NCBI RefSeq assembly: GCF_026262505.1 | Contig: NC_067203.1 | Location: forward strand, 8,432,001-8,496,000 | DNA: 64,000 nucleotides | Reading direction: 5' to 3' | Origin: Trichomonas vaginalis G3 | Lineage: Eukaryota > Parabasalia > Trichomonadida > Trichomonadidae | Shown here: positions 46,536 through 56,888 of the stretch, piece after piece | How the letters are laid out: every line of letters starts with the position of its first letter | How positions within the stretch are numbered: the stretch's first letter is position 1 | Translations under genes and position numbers: made by a program | The notes under the pieces: model-generated | Told to the model about the DNA's origin: nothing | Database searches by the model: none | Seen by the model: the letters and a program-made list of their open reading frames with translations, nothing else

Positions 46536-46674
46536 GAAGGGTTTTTGCTGTTTTTCTCAGCCGAAATCAATGATTTTTTCATTTTTGGAATCCTTAGCGA
46601 ATGAGGAATCTTTTCTCTCGTGGAAGCTTTGACCAAATTTCATGAATTTTCACAAAAGACCAAAAATAAACGCT

Positions 46675-48036
46675 TTACATGTATTTTTCAGCAACTTCGT
46701 CAAATAATTTTATAGCTTTATCTATCTCATCTACTTCAAACGTTTCTTTACCTTTTATGGGAGCACCATACATTTTCTCAAACTTTTCAAGTAGTTCTGT
46801 TTCAGCAGCTCTCATATCATTAACTAACACAACCTTGACTCTATTGACTGTACTGTCATATCTTAGAGTTATATTATATGTCCTTCCTATCTTATATCTT
46901 TTTGTGTTGAAGTCCTTCGGTTTCTGAACGATGTAAAGTAAGCCTTCACTGCAACGTTCCGTATCGAATGAACCATATGTTATGAAGTTATATCCAACAA
47001 CTGGGTCAATCCATAACAAAACTATTGGTATAAGACTTTTGTCTATAAGATATGCTGCAGTTCCATAGAATTTTACTGATATCATAAGCTCAGGATTTCT
47101 TGTCAAAATTTTCTGAGTTGAAGCAATTCTAACCCAGTCCTGCGGTCTCTTTCCAGATGGAGATATAATGTCTGACAAAGAATATTTGTTGTATTTCTTT
47201 GAGTATCTTACGTTTAAATCACCTATTCTAACCACTTTGGTGTCATTGTCTATCTTTCCAACTGTTTCAAACTCAATGTTTGTCATTTCTTTCTTTAAGT
47301 CAGCATAGTCGTTTCGCATTCTTTCTATCTCTTTGACGGAGTAGTTATATTTTCTCATTGCTGCTTTACATTTAGAACATTGCGGATTCATTTTTGCGTT
47401 ATATTCTGAAACCTTACCTGCTAAAACAACTAAAGCGTCAATGGTTTTCTTTAACTCAAAAGCTGTTGGTTTTATTTGTCCATTCCATATTTTACATCTT
47501 TTATCTTTATCTCTTATCTGCCATACACATTCAGCAACTAATGAAACAAAGTTGTCGAATGCCTTAAACTCCCCAGATTTATATATGTCAGAGATGTTCT
47601 TATATACCATGTCGCAATCTTTGTCCATAACTTTATGGTTGCAATGATATCCTAGAAACTCATAGTTTACCTTTCGTATGAACTTCTTTATTTCTACTGA
47701 GTCAGTTGGTTTCACTTCTATTTCATCGAATTCAGGAATAGTGAGTTTTTGTTGCTGAATTTCAGGCAATTTGGGTAAATGGTCAATAATGTCCTGCATT
47801 TCATAAAGATACTGTTCATTTGTTTCATCTTTCGCACTACAGTTTAAATTAGATGTTAAAAGTTCTTGCTTAATTCTTTGTATTTCTGTTTCGAAAGTAA
47901 ATGAAGAAGGAATGAAGTTTTTCATCTCTACTAACATTGACGTAGGATTCATAACTAAAGAGTTTGGTGAAGTTGTTGTGGACAGAGTCCCGCCGTTCGC
48001 GGCTTGAAGTGTTGTAGAACCTATTGTTGAAATCAT
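46675..48036 (-). CDS. Polinton B KilA-N/T5orf172-type protein
   Basis: 453 codons from MISTIGSTTLQAANGG. The N-terminal half has NPQCSKCKAAMRKYNYSVKE (possible zinc-binding C-x2-C). The middle has a KilA-N-like domain (YSLSDIISPSGKRPQDWVRI, ISVKFYGTAAYLID, LLWIDPVVGYNF). The C-terminal part has a T5orf172/GIY-YIG-like domain (EGLLYIVQKPKDFNTKRYKI GR then MRAAETELLEKF). This pair of domains is typical of viral DNA-binding/nuclease-like proteins. The start was chosen because it follows the conserved TTTTTATTTTGTATGTAAAG leader; the frame is open further upstream but that part is promoter DNA. Looks whole. Confidence 0.75.
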   Translation of the reverse strand: MISTIGSTTLQAANGGTLSTTTSPNSLVMNPTSMLVEMKNFIPSSFTFETEIQRIKQELLTSNLNCSAKDETNEQYLYEMQDIIDHLPKLPEIQQQKLTIPEFDEIEVKPTDSVEIKKFIRKVNYEFLGYHCNHKVMDKDCDMVYKNISDIYKSGEFKAFDNFVSLVAECVWQIRDKDKRCKIWNGQIKPTAFELKKTIDALVVLAGKVSEYNAKMNPQCSKCKAAMRKYNYSVKEIERMRNDYADLKKEMTNIEFETVGKIDNDTKVVRIGDLNVRYSKKYNKYSLSDIISPSGKRPQDWVRIASTQKILTRNPELMISVKFYGTAAYLIDKSLIPIVLLWIDPVVGYNFITYGSFDTERCSEGLLYIVQKPKDFNTKRYKIGRTYNITLRYDSTVNRVKVVLVNDMRAAETELLEKFEKMYGAPIKGKETFEVDEIDKAIKLFDEVAEKYM

Positions 48037-48039
48037 ATC

Positions 48040-48095
48040 TTTACATACAAAATAAAAATTTTTCTTAGAAAAAATTAGCGTTATTTTTCTTTCAT
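48040..48095 (-). promoter_or_regulatory. Conserved Polinton promoter-like block upstream of the KilA-type gene
   Basis: Minus strand AAAAATAACGCTAATTTTTT then AAAAATTTTTATTTTGTATG. Nearly identical to 7908-7962 in element A. The core TAACG-C/T-TA resembles the Myb-type TAACGATA element reported for the Trichomonas ap65-1 promoter. Confidence 0.5.
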
Positions 48096-48272
48096 AAGGA
48101 AATGTCAAAAATTCATGATTTTCGAGAGTTTTAGACCATGTTAGAAAAGTGGTTAGAAAACGTGTTAGATCTAACATTCTAACATAAATAAAGTTTATGA
48201 CAAAAATAAATGGTACCATTAATAATACATGACTGTTCTCATTCATGTCTGATTTACATCTAATGAAAAAGT

Positions 48273-49370
48273 TTAGAAGAATTTTCTTATTCTTTCTGGC
48301 ATATTTTTGTCTTTCCAGTACTCCCGCTCTAATGGTCCCAGATGTGTTGGCTTCGACTCTCTCAAGTTCTTAGATGGTATAACATCTTCAACGCCTCCTT
48401 CATATCTTACTTTATAAGTGTCATTGTTTGTGTTGTAACCAAGTATTTCAATAACCACTCCTCGCTTTGCTTCGTCAATGGTTTCAGCAAGTTCGCCATT
48501 ACTACTTTCGACTAATTTATGTCGAGGGTAAAATGCTATGGAGTCGTCAGCAGCTTTTATAAGATATCCATTACCTTGCGTAGAGTCTACGATATAATAA
48601 TTTCGACTTAACCTTAAACGTTTCTTTGTCAACGGTTTGTCGTCAAGAACTACACGAACTTTTGTACCAGGAATGAGGGTAAATTGTGTTGAATTTCTGA
48701 TATTTTGTGTTTGGCTTCGTTTCTTTTGTATATACTTTTCTTCTTGTTGTTGTGTCATTGAATTTGGTGTATGGCCTGTTGTAGAATGTGTTGAGGAATT
48801 ATATACTTCGAGAAAATGTTTCATTGTTTCTTCGGTAAAGTCTCGCTCTTGATTTAAATCTCTGAGAGTCCTTATGAAGCGGTTAATGATACCGAGTATG
48901 TTATGGTTATGGTCTTCAGTAGTGTAGTGAGTTATGTTATGCTTAATGAGAAATTCTGTGATTTCATTGCTGAGGTATGCTGAATCCTGGTCTGATGTTA
49001 AAGTACTTGGGCTATGTTCTGCTACAAACTTTTGTAAAACTCTTAACACTTCACGAGTTCCTTTATTTCTCATTATATACGCAAAAGCTTTACGAGTGTT
49101 AACATTTATGAAGATGAGGAATGGTTTATGACCACATTTTCTGCTTTGAATGAGAGTGTCAAATTGGTATGCGTCAGGAGTGTTGGAGTAAATTGGTAAA
49201 AAGTAGTCGTAAGGGTTTATTTTTGTTTGATGTACAACATTTTTGTCAAAGAACCTTTTCACTTCAGCTCTGTTAGTAAATCCCGACTCTTTGCAGCTTC
49301 ATTGAACTTCTTAAATGACCTCCATGGATGTTGTTCGAATACTTCTTTCAAGCTCATTTATGTAAAGTTA
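48273..49370 (-). pseudogene. Polinton B integrase
   Basis: Retroviral-type integrase core (KPFLIFINVNTRKAFAYIMR, TLTSDQDSAYLSNEITEFL, LGIINRFIRTLRDL) followed by the C-terminal chromodomain-like block (NDTYKVRYEGGVEDVIPSK). It would insert the element's linear DNA. Close to the Polinton A copy at 8143-9370. Nearly whole, with perhaps one or two breaks. Confidence 0.85.
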
Positions 49371-49379
49371 AAGATTTTA

Positions 49380-52300
49380 ACCAACTCGTATCCAAGCGTG
49401 CATTGTTATATAAGGAGGCATATAATCTTTTCCATTACCTGCTGGGTCTGTAATACCAGCTACAACATGTGTATGATTTCCTGCGTTCCACAGAAAATAC
49501 CTGTGCTTGAATCTACTGGGTCAGTTGTGATATCATATCTATGCATTCCCTGTCTATCCGAACCCGCTGCAAGATTTGTATAACCTCTTTTTGTTATTGA
49601 ATGTGAATGGTTTCCTTCCACAGATGTTCTTCCACTGAACCTATGCATATGTGAAGGAAGGTTTTCAATACCTATTTTCTTTGAACCTCCCATCTTCATT
49701 GACTGCGTATTAGTGTAGAATGGAAAACTGTCAACTATTTCATACCATCTACCACCAAATAAAGTGTTTGGATTTATTGGATTCATAGACGTATAAACAG
49801 CTCCTATAGGATATATTAAATCATATATGCTCATAGCTCTATAAACATATTCTAAAGAACTTATGTCATTAAATACCATTTGGAATGTATCTCCCGGATG
49901 AAATGTTGCATTTGTTCCACTTTTATAATGTAATGTTAGTTCAATAGAATTATCCAAGAAAAATTCAAAAGTATCTGGTTGAAGACCTCTAACAAATTCA
50001 AATGGAGTTGCTGGTTCACCATTTATAATTTCTGTTGTAAATGTCATTGTATCTGGTTTCGAAAATTTCTTTGTTAGTTCTGCATCCACATAAGTTTTGT
50101 CGGCTTTCTTATCTAACATTGTTGGTAGTTCATGTGCTTCAAAGTTTCTGGCATGATCATCGATATTCCTGCAACTCTTATCTAAACTGTTAAGAGTATC
50201 TTTTACGCTTGTACTTGGATTCTCTAAAGGTGCACTTGAACCAAGGTCAAAGTTCAATATTATGTCGTCTGCTCTAACAGTAGTGAAGGATTTATGTGTA
50301 TGGTTCTTGTCAGCTTTCTTATCATATAAATCTTGAGCAGTGAATTTAACATTATTTTCATCCTCCATGACATAAACATTTCTACATCTAATGTATTTCA
50401 TCGTCGTTATGTTTTCCTCCGATGTTAAACCTTGTGGAAAGTTAGGAGGTTTCCAATATAATGCATCCCCACCAGTTCCTTCAACCGTTCCTTCAATACT
50501 TTCTATACCAACAGTTGTGAAGAAATCATGTGTATGGTTCTTATCTGCTTTTTTATCTAACATTGCTGGTAGTTCATGTGTTTCAAAGTTTCTGACATGA
50601 CCTTCGATATTCATACATTTGTTATTTAAGGAGTTTAGTGTATCTTTTACGCTTGTACTTGGATTCTCTAAAGGTGCACTTGAACCAAGGGTATAGTTCA
50701 ATATTATGTCGTCTGCTCTAACAGTAGTGAAGGATTTATGTGTATGGTTCTTGTCGGCTTTACTGTCTAAAGAAGTTTGAAGTTCATTTATATCGGAGAT
50801 GTTGTGTTTATGAGATTTCAAAACTTTGTTCATTGCTTCGAGTTCAACTTTGTCAGCTTTACTTTTAATAGCATCTTCAAACGTTATTTTTGACTTAACT
50901 CTCAAAGTAAATCTTGGTTCAACTAATACACCGTTAACATTGAAAGTAGAGGCATAAATTTCACCGGTATAACCAAATGCTTCTGGTGCTTTAGCTACAT
51001 CATACTGTACAGTACAGCTTATGTCATAACCTTTAGCACGAATGTATTTATATCTTCTTTCATTAACATTTTTTGTCTTCGCTTCATCACTTCGTGTTAA
51101 ATATCCATGGTAGTCCGTTATAATCTGTTCGTCTGAAGTTATATAATGAACGTGGTTTTTATCTGCTTTTTCGGCTAATTTCTCATTAACATCATTCACT
51201 TCTAATTCAACTCTTCCGCCAGAACTCTTATTATCATTAATCTTTTTCATTAATTCGGTAATTACGTCATAAAGACTATATTCTGTTTTCGGTTTTGTAA
51301 ATAATGAGTCAAAATTTCTTTTCATCATTACATCGCTGACATTAATGATATCACCAATTCCTTTTTCATTTATTCTCTTCATTAGTTCTGCAATAATGAC
51401 GAATATATAATCTGTTAATTTATTCTCTTCATCGAGGGTTATAGAATGTTTTGAAATTGAATCATTAACTCCTCTAAATAAATCAATAACTTCAGGATAC
51501 ACGTTTTTAATGTCTTGAATAACCCGACCAGTATCCTCGCCACTATGTGGCTCTGAGCCCGTTGGGCTCTGTTGTTCATGTTCTTCGTTCCCGTCGTTAC
51601 GTGGTTTTATATCTCTAACCATCATCAACGCAGCCATAACCGGAGGGTTTGTTGCTACCTGTTCGAAAATCCGTCCGTTATGTATGGTATATCTAAATAA
51701 TTTCTTTGTGTTTGTTAAAACATTTGAAACAAGTCTTTTAAAACCATCTACAAAATTTCCTGTTTCACCTAATGTTCTTGCAGCATTTACAAGCTCACCC
51801 ATTCCCGCTTTTGACCCCAAAAACGTCCATATTGCATTTATTTCACTCTGTATAGTTGTCCATTCAGCGAAACTAACACCCGCATTCGCTAAGCTGAAAA
51901 TGAAATTCAGTGGATCGAACTTAATTCCACCTTCTTTTTCAATTTCAACGAACTCACTAACATGAGATTTTAAATATTCTTTCGTTAAAATTGTTTTCCC
52001 CGATGTTATGTCATTAACGAAACTATCACCGTCAAAAGTTAACGAATTCAATTTCGTCGTTGATGCTTTTATTTCATACACCGCTTTATCGATAGTTTTT
52101 GGCTCACCTTCTTTAGAAGCATATGAAACATTAATGAATGAATTATATGTATTCGTGAATGAGTTAAAATCAATGATTTTCATTAATGACGCCTTTAATG
52201 ATTCATTAACTGTCGAATCCCTTAAAGTAATTAATGAAGCATCCTTAATGAAAGGTACACTGCAAACCGTCGAGTTTGGATCAAATGCTGTAGTTGGTGC

Positions 52301-52822
52301 AGGAATATTAATGATATAAGTCATTAAATCATTAAGTGACGTAAATAATGTTGTCGTTTTTGATTTAATTTCTTTAGCATCTGTTATATATGGTAATTTT
52401 ATTTCTGTAGTTTCTGAATTAAAGATATTCGCTAAAATGTTTTGTAAACTGTTTTGAACAGCAGTATAAACCGTTGAATCCGGAACTCTTACGATTTCAC
52501 CGTCCTTAATAAAAGGCATTGCACATGGTGTAGTGCTTGGGTCAAATCTTTCGGGATTATAATTCAACATATATTCTAACGCTTCATGAACAGACTTATA
52601 TACTGTTGTGTCGTTCTTCATGACAACTTCACCATTTACAATGAATGGCATTGTACATGGAGTTAAAATAGGGTCAAACTTTTCATAGTCCTTCCATGTT
52701 ATGTATTTCTCGGTATTTCCATCACTGATAACAATATATTTGTCAGTAAGTGTGAGAGAGTATTGACCAAAATATAAACGTTTAGCTCTGTCAGCTTCAT
52801 ACGCATATGCAGCTATACTCAT
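49380..52822 (-). pseudogene. Polinton B fibre / phage tail-collar-like protein
   Basis: More than 1100 codons. The N-terminal region has repeated FDPxxTPCxMPFIxxGE-type units (DPILTPCTMPFIVNGEVVMK, DPSTTPCAMPFIKDGEIVRV). The middle has many KADKNHTH repeats, typical of trimeric tail-fibre shafts. The C-terminal tip reads YPIGAVYTSMNPINPNTLFG then GRWYEIVDSFPFY and LPSHMHRFSGRTSVEGNHSH, like phage tail-collar domains. Probably a receptor-binding virion fibre. Starts 17 bp from the divergent gene at 52840. Almost whole, with one or two breaks. Confidence 0.8.
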
Positions 52823-52832
52823 ATTTTAATGA
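52819..52832. promoter_or_regulatory. Head-to-head initiators of the fibre and penton-like genes
   Basis: TCATATT (52819-52825, plus strand) and TCATTA (52832-52827, minus strand) both fit the trichomonad initiator and overlap the other gene's leader. Only 17 bp separate the two ATG codons (52822 minus, 52840 plus). The transcripts would have leaders of about 20 and 8 nt. Confidence 0.5.
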
Positions 52833-52839
52833 GAATAAA

Positions 52840-53616
52840 ATGTTGTTCTATTTGCAAAGTACAGACCCAAACGAATACGGGACAGTAAAGCTACAAACAA
52901 ACTTAGGTCTACAGAATGAGCCACTTGCATTCAGAGTTGTTGACTTCAATACTATCGCTTCATTCGTTATAACAGATGAAACAGATTTCATGGAGCTTGA
53001 AATAGATGGAAAGAAGCACGAAATAAGATTTCACAATAATGTAGAATATAAGATGGAAACATTAGCTGGAGTGTTAAATGCTCTCATAAATACTACAATA
53101 AACAAGGATAACGAAGAAAACTTAATGAATGTTAAACTTATTGCAGGAGTTTTGAAGTTCAGTTATGCGAAGGAGTTTAAGATACCAAGAATGAGTCATA
53201 GAGTACAACTTCTTTTGGGAGCATACCATATGACATTTCCTTTGAAAAGTATTGACAAAACGATTGAGATGAAATCTGTTCCATACGTATGTTATGGTAA
53301 TTGTTTATACATTGAGTCTAAAATAGCTAATGTCACAGGTATTTCAGGAGTTAATAGTAAAGGTTCAGTAGAATATAAATCCTTCTGTTATGCAGTCAAT
53401 TCAATGTTCATTCCAAACGTTCCTGTCATAGCAACTCATTTAGGTAAATGGGTTCGCATTAGTCCTCATAATTTGAAAGACATGCAATTCAGACTAGTTG
53501 ACTTTCAGGGCGAGCCTGTAGAACTGAAGGCACCAGTGCGAATGACTGTTGAAGTTGACTTTTTAGAAAATATTAAATGCAACAGCTTACAAGAGAACTC
53601 AGAGCTAAAAATATAA
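52840..53616 (+). CDS. Polinton B penton/minor-capsid-like protein
   Basis: 258 codons from MLFYLQSTDPNEYGTVKLQT. The end MQFRLVDFQGEPVELKAPVR is the FRLVDxxGxPxxL pattern seen near the C terminus of penton-type single jelly-roll proteins of Polintons and virophages. A longer frame begins at 52807, but the ATG at 52840 was preferred because the initiator lies just upstream and the upstream part overlaps the fibre start. Looks whole. Confidence 0.55.
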   Translation: MLFYLQSTDPNEYGTVKLQTNLGLQNEPLAFRVVDFNTIASFVITDETDFMELEIDGKKHEIRFHNNVEYKMETLAGVLNALINTTINKDNEENLMNVKLIAGVLKFSYAKEFKIPRMSHRVQLLLGAYHMTFPLKSIDKTIEMKSVPYVCYGNCLYIESKIANVTGISGVNSKGSVEYKSFCYAVNSMFIPNVPVIATHLGKWVRISPHNLKDMQFRLVDFQGEPVELKAPVRMTVEVDFLENIKCNSLQENSELKI

Positions 53617-53848
53617 AGTATGAATGTTATGTATTAGGTCATGAACTTTGGTTGTTGCTGTTTGATGAAACAAATGAGTTAGTTATGTCAGTCAAGAGAA
53701 CAGAAAAAGGCGTCAAAGGCGCCGAGCGCAAAGCGCTATATATGTGTTAGTGAAAACTGCACCAAGTCAATAAGATTAGGTTTGCATTATGAAGATGAGT
53801 TCGATACTGTTGAAGAAGTTTTGGATAGATATTACAAATTGCTTTAAT
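53577..53848 (+). pseudogene. Small Polinton B protein, unknown
   Basis: The gene overlaps the end of the penton-like gene by about 40 bp. It reads MQQLTRELRAKNIKYECYVL then GHELWLLLFDETNELVMSVK. Coding-like sequence (LHYEDEFDTVEEVLDRYYKL) continues to 53848. A GC-rich double mini-hairpin (53709-53737) lies inside. Function unknown. May be broken. Confidence 0.45.
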
Positions 53849-53863
53849 TTACTAAAACATATT

Positions 53864-54340
53864 TCAAGCAAAGTTATATTCTGTTGAAAGTTTTGTATAT
53901 TCATTCGAATATTTATACTTAAACTCAACTCCTGTAGTTCCTGTTTCAATGATGCGGATGTTACCTATTTTCATGAATGGTGGCGTTTGACCACAGCATT
54001 CGATTTCAGGGTCGAGATAGTCAATGACACATTGTTTCCCTGTTATTCGTGATATAACATTTTCAAGGTCCTCCTTTGTTAGAATTATTTGGTTCTTACT
54101 TATAAGATTTATCAAAAGCTTCTTATCGTCTTTGAGTAAAATTGTTTGGTATAACTGAAGAAGGTAATGGTCTACGTTATCTGAAGGATTTGTTTGAACA
54201 TTTGTGTAAGGGTTGTCGTTGGCTTCTCTTGAAAGAATTTGGTCCAGTGGTGGATACTCTAACTTAACATCTGATGTAGCGTTAGCGTTTGAAGCTGAGT
54301 TTAAATTCACGGATTTCAGCTCTGGTTCTTTTTCTTTCAA
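53864..54340 (-). CDS. Polinton B protein, unknown (acidic)
   Basis: About 158 codons: a Ser/Asn-rich start (SVNLNSASNANATSDVKLEY), a helical middle (YLLQLYQTILLKDDKKLLIN) and a C-terminal part with CVIDYLDPEIECCGQTPPFM. The last part could bind a metal, but I recognise no family. It converges with the small gene before it. The exact start is uncertain. Confidence 0.5.
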   Translation of the reverse strand: MKEKEPELKSVNLNSASNANATSDVKLEYPPLDQILSREANDNPYTNVQTNPSDNVDHYLLQLYQTILLKDDKKLLINLISKNQIILTKEDLENVISRITGKQCVIDYLDPEIECCGQTPPFMKIGNIRIIETGTTGVEFKYKYSNEYTKLSTEYNFA

Positions 54341-54478
54341 ACACTCTGAACTATAGTTCTTTATGACATATTGTTTGTCGTTCGTGAGTCAACATTTGAT
54401 GTTGGTTCAATTGGAACATTAACGGCACCAGCTAAGATGGATTTGCTTCTCATTTCATATAGAATAAAAACCTTTTAT

Positions 54479-54880
54479 ATGTATGAAATGAACAATATAC
54501 TCGACAAGGGTTTGAATGTAAAGCTAACGAATGAAAATATTGTTGAATTCACTGAGACAGGTGCTGTGTATAAAGATGTAGAACTACTGAACAAAAGAGC
54601 TAAGGGAAGAAGCAGGAACATGAACAAAGGGTGGAAGCCTATAAAAATTTATGTCAATGATGGCTCAGGAGGTTCAAACATAAAGTATGCAGAAAGTTAT
54701 AGAGTTTATGCTCTCAAAGGTGAAAAGCCTTCATTTAAGAACAGCTATTCTAACGCATATCCTCAAAAGCTAACGGATGGAGAAGTGGATGATATGAATG
54801 ACAGCAAAAATATTAACAGAAATGGCGACAGAGATGCATGGAATTTGTTTACCATCAGTCAATTGAAGGTTAAACTTTAA
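54479..54880 (+). CDS. Polinton B protein, unknown (Lys/Asn-rich)
   Basis: 133 codons from MYEMNNILDKGLNVKLTNEN. A Gly/Ser patch (YVNDGSGGSNIKYAESYRVY) lies in the middle; the end reads DAWNLFTISQLKVKL. The start was chosen at the first ATG after an ATTTCATATAGAATAAAAAC leader; the frame is open further upstream. It converges with the ATPase gene (ends overlap by 4 bp). Function unknown. Confidence 0.5.
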   Translation: MYEMNNILDKGLNVKLTNENIVEFTETGAVYKDVELLNKRAKGRSRNMNKGWKPIKIYVNDGSGGSNIKYAESYRVYALKGEKPSFKNSYSNAYPQKLTDGEVDDMNDSKNINRNGDRDAWNLFTISQLKVKL

Positions 54881-55765
54881 AACAATGTTGGTCGTTCCCA
54901 TGGAATATTTTTGACTTTAATGGTATTAGTCATGATATGAATCTCAAGGTATGAACGAGGAGAGATGAGAGACTTATATGCTTCCCAAATTTCTTCAAAA
55001 GGTAATGTTATACCTGACTGTTTCCAAATGAGTTCAATATCATAGCGTGAGAAACCTTGAAAGATAACGAAGTCAGTTATGAGACGTTTTATGTTTAAAG
55101 CTAAAAACCTCCATGTTTGCATAAGTATTGCTACAGTTAAGTGGTAATGTCTGACTTTAGTAATGATGTTAGCTAATGGTGTAGTCAGGCTTTGACACTA
55201 AACCTTTACCAGCGAAATCATCACAAACTAATAAAGTGTTTGATGGATATTTTTTGAAGGGGTATTTTGAAAGTTTTGATAGAATGTAGTTTGTCAGTCG
55301 TTTCATATCGTAAACTCCTGAGTATTGACGTAAGTGGTGTTTGTCAATAATTCTTTCCATCTCTTCTGAAGTCTTTTGCATTCCTGACTGTATAAATTCA
55401 ACGATGACATAATATTTCCTCTTACGTCGAATGTAACGTTGAAGAAATTCAATGAGTTCACTGTCTGGAACTTTAACGACAGAGGCTTGAACTTTTGACA
55501 TAAATGTTTTCGCTGTTGAGTCCATAGAGTCTGAAGTTGCTGATATAATGATTTGGTCATAATATGAATCTTGACCTAAACGCTCTGTTATGAGTATATG
55601 ACGAATGAGGTTAAATGTCTTACCTGACCCCATCTTTCCACAATAGAAATAAACACCATTTGAACAGAACTCATAGTCCTTACTGAAAGGAAGAATGAGA
55701 GAAGAGTTAAGTTTGTCTGTAGTTTCATTCATGTCTTCATCTACGTCATGTATTAAATGCTTCAT
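54877..55765 (-). pseudogene. Polinton B DNA-packaging ATPase (FtsK/HerA, A32-like)
   Basis: The N-terminal part has the P-loop VYFYCGKMGSGKTFNLIRHI and, further on, a Walker B block NTLLVCDDFAGKGL. The C-terminal part reads FLALNIKRLITDFVIFQGFS. These fit the genome-packaging ATPase of Polintons, which pumps DNA into the capsid. The start (MKHLIHDVDEDMNE) lies 16 bp from the divergent capsid-like gene. Broken at one or two points. Confidence 0.85.
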
Positions 55766-55781
55766 TTTATTTTCATTAAAA

Positions 55782-56663
55782 ATGCAAGTCAGAAATATTC
55801 AGAACATAGCACCGAGTCTAACTGACAAGAGTATAAAGATATACTATGAACACGTTATGATGAAACCAACCAAAATTCAAGAAAGTCAGTATACTTATGA
55901 ATATCCAAGACACTGGGTAGAGTATGTAGGAGGTGAGAAAGCTATTGAAATAAGACAAGTTAGAAGTATTCCAGCAGGAAGGACAATATTATTGAAGAAC
56001 TTTAATGTTTTGAGATATAATGATGAAACAAAGAAGCAAGATAGTTTTCCTGTTGCTGTGTATGTGAACCTAGACACAGGAGATGACATGAAAGTTTTTA
56101 ACACAAAGCTTCAAACGGTAGTGAGAGAACAACTGACTGCGGAAGGACACCCATTACCTTCAGAAGTTACCATAGCGTATAATTTTGAAACAAACTCAAT
56201 AGATTTTAAAGTCGTCTCTGCAAAGAAGTCAGGTTTTACATTTAATGAAGCAGATGTATATTCGAATGAAAACTTCAAAGCTATTGCATGGTTAGATAAT
56301 GACGATTGCTTTAAGAAAATATTTAAATTCAGTGACTCAACGATGTCAATAGATGACCTTCGTGGAATGTTACCATCGACGTTTACAGTAGAAGGTTCAG
56401 CAGGATTGCTTACAAGATTGTCAATTGGTGGTATTTGGTCTCGTGAGAACATTGTTATAAAATCCAGTATAAGTGAATTTGCTGAAGAATCTATATTATG
56501 TCTTTCAAACTACATGTATTCGCCACCGAAGCATTATAGTATAACAAACTTTGTCAGTAAGTTTAACATAAGACTTGTCGAACCTTCTTCAATGAAAGAT
56601 GTTGTGTTACCTAAAGATGGAAAGGATGGACTCATTATTGAGATGATTTTAATAGCATATTAA
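55782..56663 (+). CDS. Polinton B capsid-like (minor virion) gene 2
   Basis: 293 codons from MQVRNIQNIAPSLTDKSIKI. It contains YTYEYPRHWVEYVGGEKAIE, a beta-rich middle and the end DGLIIEMILIAY. The start resembles the gene at 40607 (tFkFPtDWI...EEKYIGI). By position between the ATPase and small virion-like genes it is probably structural. The ATG at 55782 follows a TTTTCATTAAAA leader with a good initiator. Looks whole. Confidence 0.55.
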   Translation: MQVRNIQNIAPSLTDKSIKIYYEHVMMKPTKIQESQYTYEYPRHWVEYVGGEKAIEIRQVRSIPAGRTILLKNFNVLRYNDETKKQDSFPVAVYVNLDTGDDMKVFNTKLQTVVREQLTAEGHPLPSEVTIAYNFETNSIDFKVVSAKKSGFTFNEADVYSNENFKAIAWLDNDDCFKKIFKFSDSTMSIDDLRGMLPSTFTVEGSAGLLTRLSIGGIWSRENIVIKSSISEFAEESILCLSNYMYSPPKHYSITNFVSKFNIRLVEPSSMKDVVLPKDGKDGLIIEMILIAY

Positions 56664-56888
56664 ATGAGCTTGTTTTTAAAGGTCATTCATGATGAAATAA
56701 CTGTTGTAGAAGATGTTAGCAATTGTTCAGACATTTTGAAGCGTATAGATGAGATAAGAAAGAAGTTTATGAAGCCGCAACGCGGCGAGGACGAAGTCCG
56801 TGAGAATGTTTATGTTTCATTGACTTTCTCCAGTAAAGAGAACTTTTATGAGATAATATTGAAGAGAGATGATTTTAATATGGTGTAA
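56664..56888 (+). CDS. Small Polinton B protein, unknown
   Basis: 74 codons: MSLFLKVIHDEITVVEDVSN at the start, then a stretch encoded by a double GC-rich mini-hairpin (KPQRGEDEVRE, 56774-56799), then NVYVSLTFSSKENFYEIILK. It begins directly at the previous stop codon and ends at the next start, so the three genes form a tight co-directional cluster. Function unknown; looks whole. Confidence 0.6.
   Translation: MSLFLKVIHDEITVVEDVSNCSDILKRIDEIRKKFMKPQRGEDEVRENVYVSLTFSSKENFYEIILKRDDFNMV

Noticed and set aside
46315-46632. 105-codon plus-strand frame
   Set aside because: It begins in the tRNA-like sequence and continues through low-complexity TTTATTTCTTC repeats; not gene-like.
51684-52319. 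Plus-strand frames of about 100 codons
   Set aside because: Antisense shadows of the fibre gene.
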